From the NCBI GenBank assembly GCA_018881555.1, contig JACAXG010000032.1, positions 508,837 through 572,836 of the forward strand: a stretch of DNA of 64,000 nucleotides, in the 5' to 3' direction. Below the pieces are notes generated by a model, which had not been told where the DNA came from, made no database searches, and worked only from the letters and a program-made list of their open reading frames with translations. Below, one piece after another: positions 50,203 through 61,382 of this stretch (positions are counted from its first letter, which is position 1; each line of letters starts with the position of its first letter). Both the position numbers and the translations under genes were made by a program. Source of the DNA: Amblyornis subalaris (lineage: Eukaryota; Chordata; Aves; Passeriformes; Ptilonorhynchidae).

Positions 50203-52251
50203 TTAAGTACCTAAGTAACCTAAGACATGGCAGTGAAAAATGTGATCTTGGAGGAACAAGAGATGGAGGGAGTATGTGGATGTGGAATTAGAAGTTTGCT
50301 CTGGGATATCACAAGTTTTCGGGTTCAGGAGTTCACCAGGCCCTGAAGTATTGGCACAGGCATTAGCAATTAGGAGCAGGGTTAGAAAATCATTGATTAG
50401 ATGCTGCAGAATGCTCAGCTGTGAGGGACTCTGCAAAGGGAATAAGGCCACGAGGAGAGAAAAGCACTGACTCAAAGGGGAGCANCTTTGCAGAAGGGGC
50501 AGAAAACAGCACAGATGTTCCTTTGCCTCCTTCCACAGCTCACACGGCTGTGAATGGAGAGGCTTCTAGATGGAAAAGTTTTCAGGGAAAGATTCCCTGT
50601 GAAAAAAAGCAAATAAATGCTTTCAGCACAAAAAGAAGAGCCCAGCAACAACTAACCCAGCTTGTCACTTCCTTTATTACAGCTTGGAAGCCAGTCGGTC
50701 CCCTTGTGGGACTCAGGCTAGTGCACTGACAAAAACACACAGTTTTCTTGCCAAATGGACACATTTGGAGAATCTGTTATTTCATCATGATGAAACATAT
50801 AATTTGCCTTGCCATCTAATAGATAAAATGAAGAAAAAAAGGGGGGCTCTAAAGCACAGCACTGATGTTCCAAGCCTCCGAGCTCCTCTCCCTCAGATAA
50901 CACATTTCCTGCATTAACGAGATGGAGGCACTCATGTGTGGTGCAATAAAGACAAAACCAAGTGTTCTTTCGTAGTGTTCTGTCAAATCCTCCAGGAGAA
51001 TCTGTGGCTGCAGCTTTTATGTCCTGATTCAGAATTATATCGGAGGAAGACATAAAAAAGCAGAATTCAATATGGGCAGACTCATTTTGGAGGCTGAAGA
51101 AGTTCCTAAGCATTATGACACTTCTAGGATATAATTAAGCAGAGGGCAACATAATTAAACAGNGGGTTAAAAGACTAGGGCCTACTAAAGTCTTTAAGGG
51201 TTTTCTTTGAGGGTTATTTTTTCTTTCACTGCGCTTGATGGAATNCAGATTTAACTGCATGTGCTAAATTTGTCCACATCTTAACTGATGAGATTGTTCA
51301 TCCTATTTTTCACTCCAGCATGAAGCTTTTGTTGCTAGTTGGNTGAAAACATGTAATTAATCAGGAGTTCTACAATAGCATGCATGCCCCGTATTAAAAA
51401 TATGAATCAGGCCACATGGGCATCCTGCCTTTTTAAATGAAATCTTGTTGCATCTTTTCTTCCTCATTATCTCTCAGAAATGAAAACCAGGAGACAAAAT
51501 TCTCAGTCCAGAGTGCCTCCCATGTGGAACTCAGGCAGATCCTACCCTTGATGTGCTCTGCAAACAAAGCTTTTACAGTGAAGGTGTCACTGCAGTGCTT
51601 GGTTCAGCATNTCCAACCTGTGAGCCTCCCAGATGCTTCTCAGCTTTCATTTTAATAACTCCTTAGTACAGGTGTTCCTTGTATTTCTTTCTATTCCCCA
51701 TAATGATGTTTTTTTTCTCTGAAAAGGAAGATGGTTCACAAAAAGTTACCATGGGTAGGACACTTAGGTCTGGAGTTCTACAGGGTGGATGTGCAAATTG
51801 GAATAAGTCAACACTTAAGGCTTTTCTTATAGTCAAATTGAAGAAAAAGAAGAACACTTTTAGGGAACTTAATCTGACTTGTTTTACTTTAGAATGNGAG
51901 GGATATTGCTCTAAAATGTCTCAATATAGAAGCAACCCAGGGTGACNGTTAGAAATGTGGGTGTGTACATCTGGTGAGATGAAACATAAACAATGCCCAG
52001 AAAACATTTGCAGACTATGTTCTCTTCTTTGCCAGTTTCTACAGGATGGAAAAGTATACATTTGCTCCACAGAAACACAGCTGGAATTCTGCAGAAACAA
52101 AAATTGAAGCTTTTACCATCCTTCTTTTTACACCTGTAAACCTACTACTAAGCTTCATTTAATGTGGCATCCTATAGAAGAACTGTACCTCAAAAACCAA
52201 ACATGCAATTAATTAAATATGGAGATAAATCATCATTGAGAGGAAGGAAAC
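50203..52251. other. Unique sequence, no gene assigned
   Basis: No recognisable repeat or coding signal. Overlapping open frames lie on both strands between 50.4 and 51.1 kb. Confidence 0.42.
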
Positions 52252-52530
52252 AATGAGGTGATTTCAAGAAGGAAAGCAGATACTCGTTCTCAGTGGACGT
52301 TTGATGAGCCAGTGTAAGTCAATGAGGCAGAGACCGAGGAGGGGTGTTCCAAAAGACTGGAGCCTCAGAGAAGNAATTCCTGACATTAACAGTTGTAGGT
52401 GTGTGCTGAAGTTCGTGGGGAAGCTGAAACAAGTAGAGGAGGGAGTGGGCAGCAGAGGAGGTCTGTAAAGGGCCATGACTACAGCTACTGGGAAGATGTA
52501 AAAAGCTTTTGCACCTACCTGAAAAAAACA
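52252..52530. repeat. Possible ancient interspersed repeat
   Basis: The text 'ggggtgttccaaaagactgg', 'ggtctgtaaagggccatga' is reminiscent of old amniote LINE-derived repeats that contain 'gttccagag' and 'aaagggccatga' blocks. The match is from memory of general style only, and no family or strand is assigned. Confidence 0.2.
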
Positions 52531-55106
52531 GGAATTATTGGTTGAGATGCAGCTACTCCTGTAAAAAGCTGTAGCTTTTTACCTTTGCAGTTATTTTTGC
52601 CTCCAGTCAGCTTGTAATGCTCACAACCTGATTCTCTTTCCATTAATGTTCTTCCCCTAAACATGCTCTGATGAGCACTAAAACACCTATCAATTGCTCA
52701 TATTACAGCAGCACCCCTATTTCCTTTAACAATGAGATTAAACTGTTTATGGAAGCTGCCGACCTTGGCTGGTCAATAACGGGACATTGGTTCATTACCC
52801 TGTGTTTTCATCTCTGCTAAATCACCGGTTAGAAGGGCTCAGATGAGAATGCTCTAAGCTCCTTATAGGATTCCATCTAACAGGTGAGACAACATTAAAA
52901 TATGTAAATAAAATTTTCAAAGTTTCCAAAGATGCAAAGATGAAAAAAAAAATTAGGGAAAAGGTCTATTTTGCTCATTTCATTGGTACTAACAATGAGG
53001 TTTGCAAATAATTTTTTCTCAAAGAGACTCATCTACTGGAGAAAGCGTGCAGCTGAGGTGGGAATCAGCCTTCATGAATACAGTTACAACTTAGAAAAAA
53101 AGTATTTGTACCACAAGCAATTAATTCTGCCGAGATTTATTTAAATTGCAAATGTAGAAAGGAGATAATTTCATTTCTGCCCTATTCATCCGAAACTACA
53201 GCCTATCCCAAATCTATCAGCATCAGATCCAATCACAAAATATGCAAAACAATGTCATCAGAGCAAACTTTAATTAGGGGATCATACCCAAAGGGCTTGG
53301 CACTTTTTTTCGAATTGAGAGTATTTGTCCCTTTCAAATTAACATTTCAAAAGGTGTCACATGGAGTAAAGCCTTGGTCCTTTCCATCAGTTTTAAAGTC
53401 CTTTAAATTTGGGATATTACATAGGGAAGAGACATGATACCTGGGTGAAAGTAGGAAGGAAGGGAGAGAGCAAATCATATCACTAAAATTAAAAAAAAAA
53501 CCCAAACAACGAAGTTTAGAAGTTTTTCTGCCAACTGGTGCTCNTTTGTTCAGGTTACCATGACAGAAATCTAAAATCCCGAGCACAGGTAGGGCAAGGC
53601 TCAGATACTGCCAGGAAAATATTGGCAGTAGCTTCTTCCATGCTCAAAAGCATTTTGACAAGACAAACTTACTTAGTTACAATCAGCATTTGAATACAGA
53701 TTGGAGAGAGCAGCTGCTAAGTGGTCTTCTCCTTTATTTCTCTTGATGGAAAGAGTCAAAAGATCGGTGGTTCTAGAGGAGAAAATATTCGTGTGAGATA
53801 TTATGAGCTGCAGGAAGTGATTGCCATATGTCCTGGTAGGTGATCACACATTCAGTACCTAACACTGGCAGAAATAGCATCCCCCACCCATTCCAGCTCC
53901 CACGCTTTCCTTTTCCGATGAACCAGGAGGAAGGGATGCTTACCATTGCTTAAGTGACCAAAGCTGCAGAAAGCAGATGGTCTTTTTATTTTCATCCTGT
54001 CCCTGCATACTGCAGGGCACCGAACCTTCTGCAACTGCCAGAAACATCTCCTGGAACCATCAGAGTACAGAAGGGCAGGAGGGATAAATAGCGAAGAGCC
54101 GTGGAGAAGAGCAGTGCAGGGAAGTGCAGCACAGCCAGGTCCATCTCGGGGAAATTTTATGCCCTTGGCTCTTGCAATGAAAATCACAGAGAAAAGAGNT
54201 GATGAATTTAACCTTGGAAAGGAATGGTACGTCAGGATTTGTGGTCTGTCTCTAAGGGAAAACTGGTGGTTTTTTTTCTTTTTCCTGTAATGGCTAGAAA
54301 AAAAAATAAAGATCAAAAGAGCATCATATCACTAGTAAAAACCAAGACTCCTGAGAGAGAAACAGCTCCCCCTAAAAAACAAGAATAATTTTTATTTACT
54401 ATTTGAAATAATACAAGGGGCTTGGGTTTTTTGTGACTTGTCTCTTTGTTTGTTTAACTGGATTGATGCTCTGTGGAACTGAATTTTCAAATATTTCCCN
54501 GTGTCAGAAGACTGCATTTTATCTCAAAGTGAAAGTTCAGTTATTTATGCAGCAGGACATTTAAAAATGGAACCTTCAGGGAAACAAAAGGAAAACAGTA
54601 AATATGAGTAAGTTTGTCCTAAAATCACAAAAGCTGATAGCACTGGCAAAATAGAAGAGTGTTTGCATGCAGCGATAGTGTGCCAAGTGCTGGTATATTG
54701 GGTCAGAACAGACATCAGGCAACCTGCAGCAAAGTGAAGAGTTGTTCAAAGTGGTTCCTGAACCATGAAGTTGCACATGATGCAGCACTGTGTGGCCCGG
54801 CCAGAGCAGATCTGTGGCTGGGCTGGGCCTCTACTCTCTGTGCCCAATTACCCTGCTGACAGCACGGGCTGGCTCCGTCAGCCTGTGGGAACTCTGCTGC
54901 CCACCCTTGTGGTCCTGCATGGTCCCAAAACTCCCCTGGCTCAGGCCAGAGTTATCTGTGTCTGAGGCAGCCACTGCAGCCCCTCTCTGCAAGCAGAGAC
55001 CCGGGCAATGCACTTGGCCATGCAACTCCTCCTAAGGCAGGTCAGATGGACAGCACTCCNAAAGGACATGCTGCTTTGTGCCTGGAGAGAGGATTTGAGG
55101 AGAGGT
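52531..55106. other. Unique sequence, no gene assigned
   Basis: About 52640-52830 is repeat-free and could be conserved non-coding DNA. 53.2-53.6 kb is AT-rich. 54.75-55.05 kb is GC-richer with overlapping frames on both strands and no identifiable product. The 154-codon minus-strand frame at 53.85-54.32 kb has no recognised motif. Confidence 0.4.
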
Positions 55107-55350
55107 CATAGAATCATGTAATCACAGAATGGGTTGGGTTGGAAGGGACCTTAGAGATCATCTCATTCCAGCCCCCTGCCTTGGGCAGGGACATGGCTTC
55201 CACTAAACCAGGTTGCTCAGAGCCCAGTCCAACCTGGCCTTGAACACTTCCAGGGATGGGGCAGCCACAGCTTCCCTGGACAACTTGTTCCGGTGCCTCA
55301 CCCCTCTCACAGTAAAGAGTTTCTTCCCATATCTAATCTAAATCTCAAGT
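55107..55350 (-). mobile_element. CR1 LINE 3'-end fragment (well preserved)
   Basis: The plus strand reads 'tcatagaatcatgtaatcac', 'gggttgggttggaaggg', 'ttgggcagggacatggc', 'ccaacctggccttgaacac', 'ttccctggacaacttgttcc', 'cacagtaaagagtttcttcc'. It is the reverse complement of a typical avian CR1 3' arm with few changes, so it is among the younger copies here. Confidence 0.94.
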
Positions 55351-55459
55351 GTAGGCAGCTCTGTGGTAGTTCTCCAACTTCAGATGAGAGAAATCCATCT
55401 TCTGGGGAAGAATGAATCCACAGGGAGCAGTGGACACCATCAGCATCCAAAGTGTTGTG
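55351..55459. other. Short spacer left of the LTR-like element
   Basis: Nothing recognisable except the approach to a CR1-like terminal segment. Confidence 0.4.
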
Positions 55460-55488
55460 AAGTTGATGTTAGAGGTCTTTTAAAACAT
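55460..55488 (+). mobile_element. Possible CR1 3'-terminal piece, left of LTR
   Basis: 'gttgatgttagaggtctttt' resembles the CR1 terminal block 'gatgatcttagaggtc', but the tail repeat that should follow is missing. A tail of this kind appears at 56190-56236, beyond the LTR-like element. This fits an LTR insertion into a CR1 end but is not proven. Confidence 0.35.
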
Positions 55489-55887
55489 TGTTATGGTGGT
55501 GGCTTGACCTGCAGCTGGAGATGCTGCAGAGGATAGGCCAGCCACACAAGTAACCGAGGAGCCAGTGGGGCCAGGGAGCCCAGGTGTTGTCTTAAGTAAA
55601 GGCTCCAAGGATCTCCCCCTAGATTGTGGTAAGGAGGAAAGTCTCTCTCACCCAGGCCTTGAAGTAGTGTTCTCCTCCATTCATTTGGTATATCCTTGTC
55701 AATCTATGTTCTGTATATGGTTATGTTCCAGAATGCTCTCCCTCACTCCATGCCCCATTGGCTTTGTTCCCCTGCTCCTCCCCTTGCCTACCCTTATTGG
55801 TTTGTGTACTGCTACCCCACCTTTTCTCCTCCCCCTAACCCTAGTGTGGTTGGCCCTCAGTGTTCACTCCACCCCTTGTCTGTNCTG

Positions 55888-55894
55888 TATAAAA
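55888..55894 (+). promoter_or_regulatory. TATA box of the LTR-like element
   Basis: TATAAAA lies 54 bp upstream of an AATAAA and downstream of two inverted CCAAT boxes, the spacing expected for an LTR promoter with a short R region. Activity is unknown. Confidence 0.5.
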
Positions 55895-55941
55895 CCTTGT
55901 GTCACCCTATTCTTTTGGCTCTCCTTCCCTGACCCTTCAAG

Positions 55942-55947
55942 AATAAA
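55942..55947 (+). terminator. Polyadenylation signal of the LTR-like element
   Basis: AATAAA, followed about 18 bp later by CA-containing sequence suitable for cleavage, in the expected place of the R region of an LTR. Confidence 0.5.
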
Positions 55948-56189
55948 GACCTTCTGTGGAACACCATAAGGAGAGTCCACCTCCAACTCTTTATTCCCGT
56001 CTTAAAGTGTCGGTTGTGTGACTGCCTGCTTAGCCACCTGCGCTGGTGGGATTAGCGGGTGGAAGGCACGGCACTGTGCCTTTCCCACCAGCTGTCACAC
56101 GCCGCACCGAAGCACCACCGGACAAGCGTGAAGCTTCTAGGAAAGTTGCGGCCNCTGACCTCCAGCTGGANGAGGCCACGCCGTGACAC

Positions 56190-56236
56190 ATTATGATTAT
56201 GATCTTTTGCAATGATTCTATGATTCTATGATCTCA
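56190..56236 (+). mobile_element. CR1 3'-tail remnant, right of LTR
   Basis: 'atgatcttttgcaatgattc' leads into two copies of the 8 bp CR1 tail unit ATTCTATG (near 56215-56231). The CR1 body that should precede it is absent and the LTR-like element lies there instead. Confidence 0.55.
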
Positions 56237-57201
56237 GGAACCACAACAGCAAGAGCCTCTACTGAGGAGACTTCAGACCGCGTGTGATTTCCTCAAAGTC
56301 TCAGACACACACAGGCTCATCAGAGAGCTGCATCGACCTCTGTAACCTTCAAGGTTGATCAGCACAGCATTTACTCAACTTGCACTGGACCTAGAAAAAG
56401 GAATAATTAATGTTTTCATGAAAATTAATCTTGCTGGGAGCACTCAAGCACTAGCATTAATCTTTCTAACTATTACTGTTGCATTATAGTTTGCTTCTTT
56501 GTTTATCGGCTACAGTTATCCCTGACCTTGTTGACTATAAAAAACATCAGGCAAAAATTTTATGTAGGCCAACAAGGAGCTCAAATTAGAAAATACAGGA
56601 GAAAATAATTAATTTTCTTAGCTCACTGGAATTAGTGATCTGATCTACTTAGCTATTCTTCAAGGTCCTTATGCATTAAAAAAGTGAATAAGAATGTGTT
56701 ATAAATAAGAAGGAACCTAGTGAAATTTGAGCATTTTTCCAAGGCTGCTTGAATGCCTGAAGTCAGTGCAGCAAAATGGAAGTGTGGGGGCTTGAGCTGG
56801 TTTTGATACTGGGAGGGCTGAGCATAAATAATGCAATGTCAATTCCATTGGAAAAATATGGGATATGTGAATTTACTGCACAGGTTACAGTTTGTACAAC
56901 TACAGAATGTTTATCATAGGAATAAGCTTTCATGTAAACATTACATGCTTGCAGCACTTCAGTTTTGCTACAGCAATGAAGCAAAAAAATGTGGAAAAAA
57001 ACTGCCAAGGGGCAACTACTATTGATCTACATAAGGGAACACTTCAGGGGAGCAGAGTGAGCTTCATGAGTACAGACTAGTTAAGATANTTGGAGATTTG
57101 ATTGTACACAAGTCCTCACCCCCTTGCTTTGATATTCTGATTCAGACACAATACTGACATTTCCATCAAACTGAAGGTTCTGGAAAATAAGATATATTTA
57201 A
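56237..57201. other. Unique AT-rich sequence
   Basis: No repeat or gene was recognised. If the exon candidate at 57202-57414 is real, this would include its 3' untranslated region, but no convincing minus-strand AATAAA was located close by. Confidence 0.35.
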
Positions 57202-57414
57202 TTACTGCATTTTGATCTGGTTTTGTTTCTGGTTTTTGTTCACAACATGTGATTTTCTGAAATTCAAATATTTCTCTTCAGCTTTTTGAACTAAGTTCAG
57301 ACACTGCTTCATTGGTCCAGTAATCCCATCAACCAGTTCNTGCTTTTTTAGAGCAGTAGTCAGGGTGCCATCCACTTTCTCCTTCGGGTGATGCTTCTGG
57401 CTTGGATTGTGTCT
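57202..57414 (-). CDS. Candidate terminal coding exon, product unknown
   Basis: On the minus strand a 'tgtgttttttag' acceptor-like site is followed at once by 70 sense codons and a TAA stop (57202-57204). The translation is Lys/Glu/Gln-rich and hydrophilic, with V-D-G-T-L-T-T-A-L-K-K, then E-L-V-D-G-I-T-G-P-M-K and Q-K-A-E-E-K-Y-L-N-F. By hand count GC is about 51%, 23% and 46% at codon positions 1, 2 and 3, a skew typical of coding DNA. No start codon is expected if it is a 3' exon. No upstream partner exon is established: the segment 58731-59078 is open on the same strand but has flat codon composition. No family was recognised. A chance frame remains possible. Confidence 0.3.
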   Translation of the reverse strand, partial: RHNPSQKHHPKEKVDGTLTTALKKXELVDGITGPMKQCLNLVQKAEEKYLNFRKSHVVNKNQKQNQIKMQ

Positions 57415-57683
57415 CTAAAAAACACAATTATGTGATAACCAGTAAGAAGACCTTTGGCTGAGACTGGAAACACTAGTTTTGCTGTAGGTTTGTAATCTAG
57501 CAGAAAGCTCAGCATGTAAGAGGAAAACAAGGGTACCAAGAATCAAAGCACAGCTCCAGAGGGAATTATGGCACATTATGTGGAAAAGTGTTAGTTCTGA
57601 ACTAGATAAAAGATAAAGTACATTGGGGCTTTTTGTGTTGGGATTTTTTTGCCTTTTTTAACCATTATTCCAATAATTATTTA
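57415..57683. other. Unique sequence
   Basis: No feature was recognised. It would be intronic if the neighbouring exon candidate is real. Confidence 0.4.
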
Positions 57684-57829
57684 TTAGTGATAATAAGAGA
57701 GAAGAAAAGGGTGGGGGAAGATTGTGTTTTCAATTAACTGAAGTAAAATCGAGAAACTTTCAGATACTTAAACCTTTCTTCAGGTCTGAAAAAAGGCAAG
57801 AAACTTCAAAGCTACCTTGAGAAAAAGTC
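57684..57829 (+). repeat. Dispersed 146 bp repeat, copy 2
   Basis: Gap-free match to 46845-46990 in the same orientation with about 10 differences, clustered near the right end ('aaaggcaag' against 'aatacgaaa'). Sequence on both sides differs between the copies, which marks the ends of the shared unit or of the preserved part of a larger element. Confidence 0.9.
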
Positions 57830-60800
57830 GGACTGCACACAATCCATATACCTATTGTAAGTACCCGGAGATAACTTAAGGCAAGAAGAAAAAATGTGGC
57901 TTTGCTTTTACAAATGATATGCCTTTACAAATGTCCCAATCACCTCCAGGGTTGCTGCTTATGTAAGAATCTGTCCTCCTCAGGACAAAACAAGACGAAG
58001 TTCAATCAGCTGAGAGGCTGTAAATCCCTTATCTGACCCAGATGGGCTCATTGCAGAAGGAAAGTGTCCAACTGTTCTCCTGACCTCTCGGGTTTTTAAG
58101 CCCACACTCTCCCTCCAGCCTTCAGCAGGTCACGTACTACCCTGGCCTTGAGCTTTGCCACCACCTCCTCCTGTGCTCATGTCACACCTGGCCAGTGCTG
58201 TCTTTATCTGCAATTGGTGCCTCTAACCATAACTGAAGACGAACAGAAATTACTCTAGTTTGATAAAAAATACACTGTTGAGATATTTCAGATTCGTTTT
58301 TTTAGTTGATGAGGCATCATATGAGTAACAAGCTTGGCTGTAGAAGATGCCCTCGTGTCCTTGTTTCTGCTTTAAGGATAACAAATAAATGATCCAGCAG
58401 AGGACCAAGAACACTATTCTTTATCTGGAACCAACAGATGGCTTCTGTATGCTGAAAATTCATATAGACTTGAGCTTAAAGGAATTGAGATTTCACGATG
58501 ATTCCTCCCAGACAACTGAAGAATTCAGGAGACAGTAGATTTGAGAATACATAATGGGGTTAGAAAAAATCCAGAAAATTATCAGAGGAAAAAGAATTTA
58601 GGAAGCCAGGGAGAAGTAAACAAAGTGGTGGGAAGGCAGCACTTTTCTTTTTCTGTCTAGAAAATGGAAGGAATGAAATTATGGACCTGGGAAGGACACG
58701 AGTGGATTTACTAATCAGGAGCAGAAGTACTCAGAAATACTCAGGTATTCTGACTTCATTTGTCATTTGATCACAATCAAACCATTTGTAAAGACTGTTT
58801 ATCACAGACAATGTTGTTCCAGGTATCTGGAAATGTTTTGATGAAAGCTTGTTTGGCTTCCTGCCTAGACATTTCTCCAGGACTGTCACAGACCAAACAT
58901 TACGGGTAAACTTACTGATAGATTGACTCAGATTGTGGAAACCAGACNGTCCTAAAAGCCACAGATCCTTTTGGGTCCAAAAATCTGCGATCACCTCATG
59001 GAATAAGGCTTTGTTTTGTGGTGAATCAAAAAAATTAATATATTTTGAAACATTAAAATCCTCTTTGAAATAAAACTTCTAATTGCTGCACAGGTCAATT
59101 TTATGAAAAAGGATGAAGTAGAGCCTGGGATAGTTAACTTTTGGGCTTCTCTGTATGAAATTCTGACATTCTAAGGGATAGTTTGGTATCTTCTCTTTGA
59201 AGGTTACAAGTAGGTCCTAATGGTGCTTATTGTTCCCATTTTCAGATGCTACAGCTCTGACTTTCACCCTGTTCAGGGCTCTTCTGGGTGTGCAAAGACC
59301 TGAAATCCGGCCAGTGCTGCAGGCAGGAGTTAAGCTGTGGTTGCAGCATAAATGGGTAGGAAGGGGATATGTGATGTGAGGAGTGTTCTGCAGCNTCCAG
59401 GGCAAGCAGCACAGAGCAGCTCCTATATCTGTAGCTGGACTTGCCTGGCACCCAAAAGAGGGCTGCATCCAAAGTGGCCATTGGGAAAAGCTGTCGGGAA
59501 TGGATAATACAAACATTGTTTACTAAGTCAAATGTACCAGGGCAGAGATCTGAGCCTTGGCACAAGGCTGTNACTGAAATAGTGCCTCTTGGTGTTGTTG
59601 CCACTCAGTTAGCATTGCTCCAGTGCTGCCTGGACACAGGCACTAGCTCTGCACAGAAATATTCCCAATAGGAATCTTGAATGTANTTTTTCTTGTTTAA
59701 AGTCAGAGAGTGTTTAACAACAAGGTTGTACCCTAAAGGTGCCAGCTGACTTTGGGGCCAGCAAACACACCCTGGTGCTGCTTATCATGAGAAGTATAGC
59801 CAGTGCAGACCCCTCTCCTCCAGCCTCTATCCCACCATCTCCTGTATTGATTTTCCTCAGGATCCTCACATATCATCAGTCCTACTGTGACCCACATATC
59901 AGCATGTTCCCCAGAACCTCTGGGCTCAGAGAGCCACCTTCCCAACCCTGTCCCCGTCCTCCGTCATCCAGAGTTCATTCAGATTGGATTTCTTTCCACT
60001 CGCAGATGTGCCAGAGACTATGCCCACAATTTCTCTTTGCCACATTTATTTTGTCCCCCCTTCCTTCACAGCATCCTCTTTTCCCTCTCTCTCTTTGAGA
60101 TCCATCATTTNGGGTGTCAACACTTTAAACTGTTGGGAAACAGTAACACTGAGACAATTTTTGCACTGGAAAGTGTCAATACATTCTGTCAACTGTTTAT
60201 GTGATATAGAGACAGTGACAAGAGCTGGCTACTGAGGGGATTTCAGCACGTCTGTCTAACACCAACGTCTTCCTCCTCACTTCCCACATCTTGCCAAAAT
60301 CAGCAGGCTTCTGCTTATATTAGATGCCCTTGGATATTGCACCTGGTTTCCATCTGCCAGATCAGAAGGGTATGGGTATCTCTATCTTCCAACCCTATGC
60401 AAACAGCTCGGGCATCCCTTGGACATTTGAAGTAAGCTGGGCAACAATATGCCTATGACAGAACTGATCCCTAACAGTTCTCTCCGTTACAGCAAGAGTT
60501 AAGACATGTGTGGTACTTGTAGACACTTACCTATGGACACCTGATTTTTGCTTTAGACTGAGCTAAATCACTGTAGGTTCCCTCCAGGATATTATTTGTA
60601 ATGTGAAGATGCCTTCGGTAACCCAGGGCATCACAAGTGGCACAAAACATCTACATGCAGGCAGCTAAATCCCATTCCTAGTGCCCCTATAAACTGTTGC
60701 GTGTTGACATTTAAGTTCAGATCTTTTATCCCAAAGAGTTACACCTTTGAGGTCAAAGCTAAAACTACAAAATCAAGTCTTTCAAATGCTTCACAGAGCA

Positions 60801-60984
60801 GATTTTAAAGCATTGTGTCTTATATTTTCATTGGCTTTCACAGTACCAAGAGGCCAGGTCAGTTAAAACTTGTGGTCTCCAAAATAAACCCTTGAATATT
60901 TTACTAGCAAAGGAAAATGATGCTGCTATGCTGTTTATGTAAGTGTTAAATTTTAATATTTTTCTTAACTCTCTACTAAGTGTT
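57830..60984. other. Unique sequence, no gene assigned
   Basis: 58731-59078 (minus) is open for 115 codons, with an AG acceptor-like end. Its hand-counted codon-position composition is nearly flat (about 43/37/41% GC), so it is not called. 59.2-59.7 kb is GC-richer and unidentified. 59.8-60.1 kb is pyrimidine-rich. No repeat family was recognised. Confidence 0.38.
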
Positions 60985-61382
60985 GGGAGAAGGAGAAGGA
61001 GGAGGAGGAGGAGAAGGAGGAGAAGGAGAAGGAGGAGGAGAAGGAGAAAAGGAGAAGGAGGAGAAGAAGGAGAAGGAGAAGGAGAAGGAGAAGGAGAAGG
61101 AGAAGGAGGAGAAGGAGAAGGAGAAGGAGAAGGAGAAGGAGAAGGAGGAAGNNNNNAGGAGAAGGAGAAGGAGAAGGAGAAGGAGAAGGAGAAGGAGAAG
61201 GAGAAGGAGAAGGAGAAGGAGAAGGAGAAGGAGAAGGAGAAGGAGAAGGAGGAAGGAGGAAGGAGGAAGGGAAGGAGAAGGGGAAGGGGAAGGGGAAGAG
61301 GAAGAGGAAGAGGAAGAGGAAGAGGAAGAGGAAGAGGAAGAGGAAGAGGAAGGAGAAAGGGAAGGGAAAGGGAAGGGAAAAG
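60985..61382 (+). repeat. 398 bp homopurine complex microsatellite with assembly gap
   Basis: Every called base on the plus strand is A or G. Units change along the array: mixed GGA/GAA triplets (60985-61070), (GGAGAA)n (to about 61250), GGAAGGA variants, GGAAGG, then (GAGGAA)n (about 61297-61350) and a GGGAAA end. NNNNN at 61152-61156 is probably a placeholder, so the true length is unknown. Four long open frames with low-complexity Glu/Lys/Arg/Gly or Ser/Phe/Leu/Pro products cross it and are artefacts. Confidence 0.97.

Larger units (their letters stand above)
55489..56188 (+). mobile_element. Solo LTR-like element of an endogenous retrovirus
   Basis: About 700 bp with LTR architecture. 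It has a TG start ('tgttatggtggtggcttgac'), a U3-like part with two inverted CCAAT boxes (ATTGG at 55757 and 55796), a TATA box (55888-55894) and a polyadenylation signal AATAAA (55942-55947). A GC-rich U5-like part ends near '...cgtgaca' at 56188. The start resembles avian ERVL-type LTRs that open with TGGTGGNTTGACC. No gag, pol or env sequence is next to it, so it would be a solo LTR. Target-site duplications are not clear and the exact ends are uncertain. An old CR1 tail appears to flank it. Confidence 0.6.

Noticed and set aside
58731..59078. A 115-codon minus-strand open frame with a protein-like look, possibly an exon next to 57202-57414.
   Set aside because: Codon-position composition is nearly flat, the acceptor is weak and frames of this length are expected several times by chance in 64 kb.
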